Notes: generated by a model not told the origin, from the sequence alone. A stretch of 14,446 nucleotides of DNA from Acidaminococcus sp. CAG:917 (GCA_000437555.1 FR901020.1:5027-19472); one strand, 5' to 3'. Positions 7,037-14,446 are shown, counted from the stretch's first letter. Numbers and translations are program-made.

Positions 7037-8419
7037 CTAAATTTTCTTTCCGTCTGACGAGTCTTTGTTATCTTTCGATTGACTTTCAAAAATATCCGAC
7101 CTTTCTTCTTTTGAGCTTTCCGACAAAACCTCCTCGGCGCCGCCGTTTAAATCGCCGTTTTGTTTTTGCGCCGATATCTCGCCCGAAATTTCAGAATCGT
7201 CGGACGTTTCTTGAACAGGTTGCCGAGCATTTCCCGACTCGGCGGAATTATTGTCTCTTTCGGCGTCTACGGATTTTTTATCCGTCTTTTTGCCCGAATT
7301 TATTTTGTCTTTTATTTTAACGAAAAATTCTTTAATTTTGTTCGGTTTGTCATTCTTATTTTGTTCCGAACCGTCTTGCGTTTTCAATGCGCCGTCTGAG
7401 CTACCGCTATCGCTTAAAATGTCTTTGTTTTTCGCTTTTAATTCCTCTGCATATCCTATTACGGGATTACCGTAAGGGTCAACGCCGACAACCGCTCTCT
7501 TTTTGCCCCAAATGATTTTTTTCCAAAGATGTGCTACAAATTTATAGATTTTATAATCTGATTTATTTGTGTCGATTTCCTCGCCTATTTCAATTTTAGC
7601 TCTGACGTTGTTGTAAACCGCCTTAAAGGCAATATAGAGCACGCCAAGAACAAGCGCAACGGGAAACACTACAAAACACAATACCTGCGTTATGGGCACG
7701 GCGTCCATACGGAGATATTCCATAAGTCCTCTTATGAGGAAATACCAAAACAGATATGCAAACCCGAGAACGCCTCTGAATTTCTTTCCGAAACGCCATA
7801 CGAAATAAAAGCCTACCGCCCCGATAAAATTCCAAGCCGCTTCGTATATGAAAGTGGCATAGTGCCAACCCGCGCCGCCGCACGTGCAACCGGGTGCCGT
7901 GCAATGTTCGATATACACGCTAAACGGGAAGAACTCGGGAAAGCCCGCGCTGATAGCCGCGCCGTATGCTTCCTGATTTATAAAGTTTCCCCATCTGCCT
8001 ATTGACTGCGCTAATAGCAACGTAGGAACGATAACGTCGATAAGTTCGGGAGCCGTGACCTTATCTCGGTGCCTGTACCAAAATATAATTCCGCCTATAA
8101 TTCCGCCGAACACGCCGCCCACAATAGTGATACCGCCGTCCCATATAGCTATGGCGTGCACAAAATCGTCCCACGAATTCCACGGAAAATATTCCTCGGG
8201 ACGAACCATGATATAAAATATTCTCGCAAACACGACGGCAATGGGAATTATCCATAAAAACGCCTCGAGAGCGTCGTCGCTTTTCAAACCTAACCGTTTA
8301 AACTCTATCATTGCGTAGACAAGGCATAAAAGCATTGCCAAAGTTATGATTATGCCATACCACTTAACGGATAGATTGCCTATCTCGAACGCCACTTTAT
8401 TGGGTGCCAACAACGTCAT
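7037..8419 (-). CDS. lgt: Prolipoprotein diacylglyceryl transferase with long hydrophilic C-terminal tail
   Basis: Lgt moves diacylglycerol from phosphatidylglycerol to the lipobox cysteine of preprolipoproteins, the first step of lipoprotein maturation, in the cytoplasmic membrane. The core covers residues 1-270 with about seven hydrophobic segments. The Lgt signature is intact: GRWGNFINQEAYG (141-153) with R142, N145, N148 and E150. IWDGGITIVGGVFGG (92-106) precedes it, HYATFIYEAAWN lies near 186-197, and R230-G-L-M-E234 is the conserved late Arg/Glu segment. A Cys-containing insertion (C173, C178, C180) lies before the HYATF segment. The protein is 460 residues, against about 260-330 usual: residues 275-460 add a charged, low-complexity Ser/Asp/Glu/Lys/Asn tail, expected on the cytoplasmic side. 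ATG at 8419 overlaps the galK stop as ATGA, with AGAGG upstream, so translation is probably coupled to galK. Confidence 0.96.
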   Translation of the reverse strand: MTLLAPNKVAFEIGNLSVKWYGIIITLAMLLCLVYAMIEFKRLGLKSDDALEAFLWIIPIAVVFARIFYIMVRPEEYFPWNSWDDFVHAIAIWDGGITIVGGVFGGIIGGIIFWYRHRDKVTAPELIDVIVPTLLLAQSIGRWGNFINQEAYGAAISAGFPEFFPFSVYIEHCTAPGCTCGGAGWHYATFIYEAAWNFIGAVGFYFVWRFGKKFRGVLGFAYLFWYFLIRGLMEYLRMDAVPITQVLCFVVFPVALVLGVLYIAFKAVYNNVRAKIEIGEEIDTNKSDYKIYKFVAHLWKKIIWGKKRAVVGVDPYGNPVIGYAEELKAKNKDILSDSGSSDGALKTQDGSEQNKNDKPNKIKEFFVKIKDKINSGKKTDKKSVDAERDNNSAESGNARQPVQETSDDSEISGEISAQKQNGDLNGGAEEVLSESSKEERSDIFESQSKDNKDSSDGKKI

Positions 8420-9690
8420 AAATTTACCTCTGTAACAAGCGTCGCTCCGCTGTTTCTCACGACAAGTTTAAACACACAGTCGTCGCCGAACATATCCGCC
8501 ATGAGTTTTTTAAATTTCTCCGAATTATCTTTTTTGACAAAAGCGAGAATAGTCCCCGCAAAGCCTCCGCCGTGAACTCTGACAGCCTCGCACAGTCCGG
8601 ACTCTTTAGCATAGGTTATGGCAAAAGGCAGATACTGCGCCGTATCCGACGGCGGATAAAGGTTTTGCAGCAATTTCCACGACGAATCGCCCGACTCGTT
8701 TATAACCTGCAAAAACGACTTTGTGTCGCCTTCTTTAATAAACTTAAGCGCGAGGTCCACTCTGTCGCATTCCTCAAAAAAGTGCAACGCTCTGAGTACC
8801 GCTCTGCCCGAAACTTTTTGAGAAAGAGTCTGTGCATATTTTAATACTTCCGATTTAGCGGTAAACCTTAATGAGTCGACGCTGAAGAATTTAGCTACGC
8901 TCTTCATATCGTTTAATATTCCTGCATAATCGGCAACAAGGTCGCTGTGGTCGCCGCCTGCGTTTATTACGAAAATGTCTAAAGTGTTATCATTCCACGG
9001 AGCGGGTATAACATCGGGATTTTGAGTATCTTTGAAGTCTATCAGATTGACTCCGCCCAAGGCGATAGCCGCCTGGTCCATAAGTCCGCAAGGCTTACCG
9101 AAATATCTGTTTTCGGCATACTGTGACGCCTTGGCCTTTTCTATCGCAGAGATTTTGCCGTCATTATAAAAGCGGTTGAATATCTCGCCCACGAGTACTT
9201 CGAATGCGCTCGACGACGAAACGCCTGCGCCCTTGGGCACTCTGCTTGTAAAACAAGCCTTGAATCCTCCCACTTTATATCCGTGACTTACAAAATAATC
9301 CGCCACGCCCTGAATGAGTGCAAAAGACGTCCCCTTGTTTTTTTCTTTAAAAGTTATATCGTTTAAATCAACGGTCATACGCGGATAACCGTCGCTGTCA
9401 ACCGATACGCTAAAATCGTCCGACGGGGTCGCAACCGCCAGAATATCGACGCTTACCGCGGCTGCCATAACTTTTCCGTTATTGTGGTCGGTATGGTTTC
9501 CGCAAATCTCTATGCGTCCCGGCGAAGAAAAAACGTATCCCTTTTTATAATCGGGAAAGCTGTTTTTAAACGCATGGGCAAGCGAATTTAACCTGCGCTT
9601 CAGTTCGTCGGATACGTCGCCGTATATATCTTTTAAAACTTCGTCTAAAAGCGAGTTGTCAAAATATTTTTTTTGTTTATCGGTTGTCAT
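8416..9690 (-). CDS. galK: Galactokinase (GHMP kinase)
   Basis: It phosphorylates galactose with ATP to galactose-1-phosphate, the first committed step of the Leloir pathway; GalT, encoded divergently, uses the product. At 424 residues it is of normal length. Motif 1 is SPGRIEICGNHTDHNNG (56-72), which holds catalytic-site R59 and sugar-binding H66 and D68. The phosphate loop PKGAGVSSSSAFE is at 152-164. The catalytic Asp is D205 in CGLMDQAA. Motif 3 is RVHGGGFAGT (371-380). Motif 1 has Asn65 where classical galactokinases (GEHTDY) have Glu, and His69 in place of Tyr. I believe related Firmicutes enzymes share this GNHTDH form, but have not checked. Substrate is most likely galactose because of the galT neighbour; a related sugar is possible. 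The last codons overlap lgt as ATGA. A promoter with an extended -10 lies at 9726-9754, and GAGGG four bases before ATG is the ribosome binding site. Confidence 0.95.
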   Translation of the reverse strand: MTTDKQKKYFDNSLLDEVLKDIYGDVSDELKRRLNSLAHAFKNSFPDYKKGYVFSSPGRIEICGNHTDHNNGKVMAAAVSVDILAVATPSDDFSVSVDSDGYPRMTVDLNDITFKEKNKGTSFALIQGVADYFVSHGYKVGGFKACFTSRVPKGAGVSSSSAFEVLVGEIFNRFYNDGKISAIEKAKASQYAENRYFGKPCGLMDQAAIALGGVNLIDFKDTQNPDVIPAPWNDNTLDIFVINAGGDHSDLVADYAGILNDMKSVAKFFSVDSLRFTAKSEVLKYAQTLSQKVSGRAVLRALHFFEECDRVDLALKFIKEGDTKSFLQVINESGDSSWKLLQNLYPPSDTAQYLPFAITYAKESGLCEAVRVHGGGFAGTILAFVKKDNSEKFKKLMADMFGDDCVFKLVVRNSGATLVTEVNL

Positions 9691-9712
9691 ATAACCCTCG
9701 GTTATGTATAAT
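9684..9712 (+). promoter_or_regulatory. Predicted galT promoter
   Basis: TTGTCA (9684-9689, five of six consensus bases) and a perfect TATAAT (9707-9712) are 17 bases apart. The -35 box overlaps the galK start codon on the other strand. Transcription would start near 9719 and leave a leader of about 72 bases before galT. Confidence 0.72.
9691..9705. promoter_or_regulatory. Operator-like inverted repeat in the galK-galT region
   Basis: ATAACC-CTC-GGTTAT is a perfect 6-3-6 inverted repeat. It fills most of the spacer between the -35 and -10 boxes of the galT promoter. On the minus strand it lies in the galK leader, directly before the ATG, and holds the galK GAGGG ribosome binding site in its centre. 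A protein bound here could block galT initiation; as RNA, the arms could mask the galK ribosome binding site, though a 3-base loop is tight. No regulator gene is in the window. Confidence 0.5.
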
Positions 9713-9725
9713 ATTTATAGCTTAG

Positions 9726-9754
9726 ATTATATCACAGAGCTTTACGTTTGAAAA
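9726..9754 (-). promoter_or_regulatory. Predicted galK operon promoter with extended -10
   Basis: On the minus strand TGATATAAT gives an extended -10 (TATAAT at 9726-9731 with TG one base upstream). TTTTCA (9749-9754) lies 17 bases further upstream as a moderate -35. Transcription would start near 9719, about 30 bases before the galK ATG. This is the only convincing promoter I see for galK, lgt and the nicotinate phosphoribosyltransferase gene. Confidence 0.72.
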
Positions 9755-9790
9755 GTTATTTTTTAAATAGTTTGTTTTTTTAGGTGAAAT

Positions 9791-11332
9791 ATGAAAGAAA
9801 TCGAAATCAGCGAAAAAATCGAGCAACTTTTAATTTATGCGCAGCAAAATCTCAATTTAATCGACGAAGACGTCGTTTGGTCAAGAAACTATCTTTTGGA
9901 CCTTTTAAAGGTCAAGGAACCTTTTGAGGGCAAAACAAAACTTGTTCCTTTGCAAGAGATTTTAGACGCTCTGTGCGATTATGCGGTTGAACAAAAATTG
10001 TGCGAGGATTTCGAAAAGCTTTTGTTTGAAACGAAGATAATGGGATACGTTATCCCTATGCCGTCAAAAATTATCGAGCTTTTCGACGATATAGCGTCGC
10101 AAAAAGGGATTAAATGCGCAACCGATTGGTTTTATAACTTTTGTGTAAAAAGCAATTATATTCGCAAAAAGGACATTGACAAAAACTTAAAATGGGAGTT
10201 TAACGGCAGATGCGGTAAAATTAAAATCACCATAAACTTGTCAAAACCCGAAAAAGACCCCGAAGAGGTCAAACGCGCGGCAACGGCAAAAACAGGTTAT
10301 CCCAAATGTATGCTTTGTCCGTCAAACGTGGGATTTGCCGGCAATGCCGACCACCCCGCAAGACAAACGCTCAGGACAATCCCGATAGAGCTCAATAACG
10401 AAAATTGGTTTATGCAATTTTCACCTTACGTATATTTCGACAATCATTTAATTGCCATTTGTGAAGAACACCGTCCCATGAACATCACCAAAGCTTCTTT
10501 TGAACGCATGGCGGACTTTATCAATCTTTTTCCTCACTACTTCATAGGCTCAAATGCTTATCTTCCCATTGTCGGCGGAAGCATTTTGGCTCACGACCAC
10601 TATCAGGGCGGAAATAAAGTTTTGCCCGTGCTTGAAGCGAAAAATAAAAACTATTATAAACTCGAACAATATCCCGACGTAAACATAATCATTCCCGATT
10701 GGTATAACAGCGTGGTAAAGATTGAATCTAAAAACCGCAAGCAGGCAATAGAGGCAGCAAATCATATATTTGAAACGTGGGTAAATTATACCGACGAAGA
10801 AGTCAATATAACCGCTTGGACAACCGAGGACGGTAAAAAGGTTCAGCACAACATAGTCACCCCCACACTTCAGTTTAACAAGGACGGCGAATACAGTTAC
10901 GCTTTTATTTTAAGAAACAATTGCACTTCAAAGGAACGTCCTTACGGCATTTTCCACCCGTCGGAAGATTTGCACAACATAAAAAAGGAAGCAATCGGCA
11001 TTATCGAAGCTATGGGTCTGTTTATATTACCGGGACGACTTGCAAGCGAAGCCGCTCAAATTAAAGACATTTTGACGGGAGCGACAAAACTTGACTTTAA
11101 ATCGCTTGCCGACGAAAAAAATCCTCTTAACAAACATCTCGGTATGATTGCTCAGCTCACCAACGACTACGGCACCAATCTCGGAGAAAAAGAAGCGGGC
11201 GAAGCCGTTACAAACGCAATCAACATCGCCTGTGAAAAAATACTCGAAACAACCGCTGTGTTTAAAAACGACGAAAAAGGCGTGGCGGCTTTCGCTAAGT
11301 TTATGCAGGCTTGCGGTTGCATCGGAAAATAA
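9791..11332 (+). CDS. galT: UDP-glucose--hexose-1-phosphate uridylyltransferase, class II
   Basis: It exchanges the uridylyl group between UDP-glucose and galactose-1-phosphate, giving UDP-galactose and glucose-1-phosphate, in the cytosol. At 513 residues it has the length of the Gram-positive class II family and is unrelated in layout to the shorter E. coli-type protein. The class II active-site signature is intact: YLPIVGGSILAHDHYQGG (257-274), with the His-Asp-His triplet at 268-270 supplying the nucleophilic histidine. The conserved YPKCMLC segment (170-176), a CxxC pair, lies earlier. ATG at 9791 has AGGTG just upstream. It is the only plus-strand gene, divergent from galK with 100 bases between the start codons. 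It is followed by about 200 AT-rich bases and a bidirectional terminator. galE is not in the window and must be elsewhere for a full Leloir pathway. Confidence 0.97.
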   Translation: MKEIEISEKIEQLLIYAQQNLNLIDEDVVWSRNYLLDLLKVKEPFEGKTKLVPLQEILDALCDYAVEQKLCEDFEKLLFETKIMGYVIPMPSKIIELFDDIASQKGIKCATDWFYNFCVKSNYIRKKDIDKNLKWEFNGRCGKIKITINLSKPEKDPEEVKRAATAKTGYPKCMLCPSNVGFAGNADHPARQTLRTIPIELNNENWFMQFSPYVYFDNHLIAICEEHRPMNITKASFERMADFINLFPHYFIGSNAYLPIVGGSILAHDHYQGGNKVLPVLEAKNKNYYKLEQYPDVNIIIPDWYNSVVKIESKNRKQAIEAANHIFETWVNYTDEEVNITAWTTEDGKKVQHNIVTPTLQFNKDGEYSYAFILRNNCTSKERPYGIFHPSEDLHNIKKEAIGIIEAMGLFILPGRLASEAAQIKDILTGATKLDFKSLADEKNPLNKHLGMIAQLTNDYGTNLGEKEAGEAVTNAINIACEKILETTAVFKNDEKGVAAFAKFMQACGCIGK

Positions 11333-11540
11333 CAGGCATAAAAACCAACCGCCATATTAAATGCAATCGCATTAAATTGACACCGTTAAAGCGAGCCATA
11401 TTAAAGTAAATGTTTTTAAACCTACAATCACAAAGTATTTTAACAAAACGCAGCTAAATTCATTCAAGCATTTATTTAAACAAAGCTATACTACCTAAAT
11501 TAAAATAAATTAATCTAAATTAGCAAATCACTTAAAATAT
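11333..11540. other. AT-rich noncoding gap after galT
   Basis: I see no gene here. The stretch is strongly AT-rich. It contains an 11-base direct repeat, GCCATATTAAA, at 11351-11361 and 11395-11405, and a small 5-bp hairpin (AATGC-aatc-GCATT) between them. The galT transcript probably runs through it to the terminator at 11541-11573. Confidence 0.6.
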
Positions 11541-11573
11541 AAAAAAGCCGAGGTTCAACGCCTCGGCTTTGTT
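11541..11573. terminator. Bidirectional terminator between galT and the phosphoesterase gene
   Basis: GCCGAGG (11547-11553) and CCTCGGC (11561-11567) form a perfect 7-bp stem around a 7-base loop. On the minus strand it is followed by six Ts, a strong terminator for the gene ending at 11599. On the plus strand the following TTTGTTT is a weaker run that can end the galT transcript. Confidence 0.92.
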
Positions 11574-11598
11574 TATAATGCTGTAACAATTAAAAAAG

Positions 11599-12687
11599 TT
11601 ACATATTCTTATCTTTATTTTCGGGAGTATTTAAAAGGTCCTTATCTTTATGCCATCTGAGTCCACCGCCCTTTGCTTCTCCCCTTACGGTGGTAAGCGG
11701 AATGAGCGATACGTCAAAAGAGCCGTCGTCAAAAACCGATATCAAAGTCGCTCCCCTTTGATTTTTCTTATTTTTTATTTTCATATAAGCAAGATAATCT
11801 ATGCTCATTCCGTAAGTGAGTCTTACTCCCTTATAACTCATCGATAAAGTATTCAAGTGGTCGTGGCCGTAAAAAACGCCTTTAGTTGAGCCAAGTTTCA
11901 AAATAGTATCGAATTCCTTGCCGTATCTATGGGGCACTCCGAAATATTGGTCGTGTTCCAAAACGGCTCCGAGATAATATTTTGTATCCTTGCTTTTTGC
12001 CTGCATCGCCCACCAGGCGTCTCTTGCCTCTCTGAAAGGAATGTGCTGAAAAATCAACGAAGGTTCGCCGTTTTTGCAATTCTCTTTTATCATTTTCTCA
12101 TACCATTCCACCTGGTCATCGTGCACGATATCGAAGCCCGAAAAGAAGCTGTTTGTTTCATAGCTGTTTGAGTCGAGCATCACCAAAAGGTTGTTTAAAC
12201 TTCCGTCCTCGTTTTCAATCCTTATGACATAGTTGCCCTCGCCGAAAATATTTTGATCGCCCGATTTGAAAAGACAGCCGGGCGCGGATGAATAAAACTT
12301 GGCAAGCTGCGATTTTTTGTGCGTAGAATAAGACTCGCAGTCGTGATTTCCGAACACCATACACCACGGCACGCCGAGCGTCGCCATAAGAGAGCTAAAC
12401 CACTTGGCAGGACGCATATTGTTAAAACTGCCCGAAAAAACGGGAATGGGATAGCTTACGTCACCGGTCACTACAACAAGGTCAGGCTTGGCATAAGTTA
12501 TTAAATCTCTGACGGCGGTGAGCGCAAGGCGGTCCTTCTTTCTTGAAAGGCAGCCTCCGCCTATATGCACGTCGGTTATCTGAAGAATATTAAAATCCTT
12601 ACCCTTTTCCTTTTTAAACACGCTAACCCCGTTTTTTTCAAACGGGGTTGTAAATTGTTTATCGATTTTTTCAGCTTTAATTTTCAT
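11599..12687 (-). CDS. Calcineurin-like metallophosphoesterase, cytosolic
   Basis: This 362-residue protein carries all the two-metal phosphoesterase motifs in order: D39-x-H41 (ITDVHIGGG), G75-D76, GNHD (113-116), H215 (FQHIPF) and GHDH (274-277). A metal-dependent phosphate-ester hydrolase is therefore certain in class, but the substrate is unknown. The HIPF and GVFYGHDHLN segments recall the Dcr2/purple-acid-phosphatase-like subgroup, an impression from motifs only. There is no signal peptide or membrane helix, so it probably acts in the cytosol. ATG at 12687 lies inside the end of the upstream GPH transporter gene (11-base overlap), and only a distant GGA could serve as ribosome binding site, so translation is probably coupled. 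This pairing suggests action on a compound derived from the imported sugar; that is inference. A strong terminator follows. Confidence 0.93.
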   Translation of the reverse strand: MKIKAEKIDKQFTTPFEKNGVSVFKKEKGKDFNILQITDVHIGGGCLSRKKDRLALTAVRDLITYAKPDLVVVTGDVSYPIPVFSGSFNNMRPAKWFSSLMATLGVPWCMVFGNHDCESYSTHKKSQLAKFYSSAPGCLFKSGDQNIFGEGNYVIRIENEDGSLNNLLVMLDSNSYETNSFFSGFDIVHDDQVEWYEKMIKENCKNGEPSLIFQHIPFREARDAWWAMQAKSKDTKYYLGAVLEHDQYFGVPHRYGKEFDTILKLGSTKGVFYGHDHLNTLSMSYKGVRLTYGMSIDYLAYMKIKNKKNQRGATLISVFDDGSFDVSLIPLTTVRGEAKGGGLRWHKDKDLLNTPENKDKNM

Positions 12688-14446
12688 CCGAACTATCGTT
12701 TCCTTTTATTTCAGTTTCTGCCGTTTCTTTTTCCTGATTTTTACCTTTTTTAAATTTTACTGCTTTATCCGCACTATTGGCATCATCTTGAACAGAATCG
12801 GAAACGACAGGGTCGATTTGTTCAATCTTATCGACTTCGGCTATAACTTCTTTAGGTGTTTCCTCTTCGGGAAGAACGGGATGTTCTTTGTAAATTTGAA
12901 TCATCTCCATATCCTTTTCGGCGTTATACTTGCCGTAGTGCTTTTGAATCAAATCGATACGCTCTTGCTTTTCTTCTTCGGTCAGGCTGTCGTATTGACC
13001 GGTCTTGACCTTATCGGAAAGATATCTGACTCTTGCGAGTACTTTGTTGTTGAGTCTGAAATTGCAAGCGGCAAAGAAAGCGAACGCAATGAGCACGGTA
13101 ACGGCAATACCCATCAGAAGTCTTATCGTCAAGACGACGTTTGCGGTAAGCGCAGGGGCATTTGAAATGCCGTTATTGATATTTGCAATATACGTATCAT
13201 ATCCTACGCCGGTTAAAATCCAACCGATAAGCCCGACGCCGAGTGCGCCTGCCACTTTACGGATAAGCGTCATCATACCGCTGTAATTTCCCGTCGGACG
13301 CTCACCTGTCGCAAGCTCGCAGATGTCAAGAGTGTCGGGGAAAATCATCCACGGTATCATCTGTGCTCCGCCGAAGCCAAAGCCCATTATGAAAGCGACG
13401 AAAGGAATAACCAAAGGCGGACACCATGCCGGGTCGAGAACGGCAATCAAAATACCGCCGATTATGTAGAAAGGCAAGCCCATTCTGAAGGCAAAGCCTT
13501 TGCCCTTTTTATCCATAACCCATCTTACAAGCGGGAATGCAATGACGGCGGCAACCATGAGCGGGGCGACTACGAACATTGACGAAAATTTCATGGTCAT
13601 AAAACCGAGGTCGACTATCGTATTTCTCCAAACGTGGTCGGCATAGAATGCGGCAAGAGCGGAAAGCATATCCATGCAGGTAAATGCCGAAACGTACATG
13701 CCTATATGCCAGGCATAGCTTTTATTTTTATAAGGGGTGATATAGCCTTTTAAAAACTCTTTAAAGTTAAACTTGACTTTTGCTTCGTGAGGCGCGGGCT
13801 TAATTCTCTCTTTAGTGCCGAAAGCGCAAATAACGAGACCTCCGCCGAACAGAAGACCGAAAAGCGACGCTATAATAAGCCAGAAAGCTGTGGGCGACAA
13901 AGTGGGATTATCTACGTCCTGCATTGCATTGAGGAGCAGAAGCGGAACAAGATATGCTATACCCGAAGCGGCTGCGACAAAGACGACTTTGATCGTGTTT
14001 GCGTTGTTACGCTCTTTAAATGACGGAGAGATATCGCTTGCCATAGACGTATACGGGACCTGCGAACAGGTAGAACACGTGTTCCATACCATATAAAATA
14101 TGAGCATCCAGGCTATCAAACCTGCTTGGTCGGTTATTCCCCACTCCCTGATAGGAGCAAAGAGTAAGAACAGCGCAATTATAAGCGAGATGCCGCCTAT
14201 AAACATATACGGTTTACGTCTTCCGAACTTTGACCTTGTGTTATCGGAAATATAACCCATGATAGGGTCGGTGATAGCGTCCCAGATTTTGGAAATAAGC
14301 ATAATCGTTGACGCCGCCGCCGAAGCGATGAGCAAGGTATCGGTCATGTATTTTAGCAAAACGCACGCCATAAGCGCAACGCCGCCGCCGTCCATAAGAG
14401 CGCCGAAACCGTAGAAAATCTTTTCTTTGGTAGGTATTTTATCTTC
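12677..14446 (-). CDS. GPH-family sugar:cation symporter (5' end outside window)
   Basis: 589 codons are visible and the frame is still open at the right edge. The first in-window ATG (14395) is not the true start, because the 17 codons before it encode a family-like N-terminus (KEKIFYGFGALMDGG) that runs out of the window. The motif KIWDAITDPIMGYISDNTRSKFGRRKPYMFIGG shows the MelB-like family, with the two cation-site Asp residues. About twelve membrane segments follow. After the last helix comes a charged cytosolic tail of about 120 residues, rich in Glu, Lys and Asp, ending at TAA 12677. Sodium- or proton-coupled uptake of a glycoside or oligosaccharide is expected, substrate unknown. The phosphoesterase gene starts within its last codons, so the two form one unit. 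It is clearly a relative, not a copy, of the transporter at 1761-3464. Confidence 0.93.
   Translation of the reverse strand, partial: EDKIPTKEKIFYGFGALMDGGGVALMACVLLKYMTDTLLIASAAASTIMLISKIWDAITDPIMGYISDNTRSKFGRRKPYMFIGGISLIIALFLLFAPIREWGITDQAGLIAWMLIFYMVWNTCSTCSQVPYTSMASDISPSFKERNNANTIKVVFVAAASGIAYLVPLLLLNAMQDVDNPTLSPTAFWLIIASLFGLLFGGGLVICAFGTKERIKPAPHEAKVKFNFKEFLKGYITPYKNKSYAWHIGMYVSAFTCMDMLSALAAFYADHVWRNTIVDLGFMTMKFSSMFVVAPLMVAAVIAFPLVRWVMDKKGKGFAFRMGLPFYIIGGILIAVLDPAWCPPLVIPFVAFIMGFGFGGAQMIPWMIFPDTLDICELATGERPTGNYSGMMTLIRKVAGALGVGLIGWILTGVGYDTYIANINNGISNAPALTANVVLTIRLLMGIAVTVLIAFAFFAACNFRLNNKVLARVRYLSDKVKTGQYDSLTEEEKQERIDLIQKHYGKYNAEKDMEMIQIYKEHPVLPEEETPKEVIAEVDKIEQIDPVVSDSVQDDANSADKAVKFKKGKNQEKETAETEIKGNDSSDEN

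Noticed and set aside
11351..11405. 11-base direct repeat in the AT-rich gap after galT
   Set aside because: Only two copies, low complexity and no further structure; not enough for a mobile-element end or array.
1..14446. CRISPR arrays, tRNA or rRNA genes, insertion sequences and defence genes
   Set aside because: I looked for regularly spaced repeats, transposase or integrase motifs and cloverleaf-like segments and saw none.

Overview
This window looks like the chromosome of a Gram-positive, low-to-mid GC bacterium of the Bacillota/Clostridia type. The pointers are AGGAGG-like ribosome binding sites, sigma-A-type promoters, a class II (Firmicutes-type) GalT, a DivIVA-domain coiled-coil protein, a long U32-DUF3656 protein and two cation-symporter sugar transporters of the GPH family. 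This taxonomic call rests on gene content only. I see no mobile element, CRISPR array, rRNA or tRNA.

All genes except galT lie on the minus strand. From the right edge leftwards: a GPH-family transporter (5' end outside the window) overlaps a cytosolic calcineurin-like phosphoesterase by 11 bases, and a strong terminator at 11541-11573 closes this unit. The terminator is bidirectional and also serves galT, which converges on it from the left. galT (plus) and galK (minus) are divergent. Their predicted promoters interlock, so each lies in the first transcribed bases of the other, and a perfect 6-3-6 inverted repeat sits in the galT promoter spacer and covers the galK ribosome binding site. Together the two enzymes carry out galactose to galactose-1-phosphate to UDP-galactose/glucose-1-phosphate. 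No galE or regulator gene is in view.

Downstream of galK come lgt (4-base ATGA overlap with galK, and an unusually long hydrophilic C-terminal tail), nicotinate phosphoribosyltransferase, a DivIVA-domain protein, and a 331-residue protein I do not recognise that starts with GTG. A terminator-like hairpin sits directly before the divIVA-like gene's ribosome binding site. Another terminator (3578-3601) ends the unit. A separate promoter (3525-3552) then drives a second GPH transporter followed by a U32-DUF3656 protein that runs off the left edge. The end of that transporter appears frameshifted: dropping one base of a 4-base homopolymer would extend it by 35 highly charged residues to an exact ATGA overlap with the U32 gene.

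The window is mostly housekeeping and sugar metabolism. The least explained parts are the DivIVA-like/unknown gene pair with its leader hairpin, the interlocked gal promoters, the tailed Lgt and the transporter frameshift. I found no evidence for a complete new defence or mobile system.
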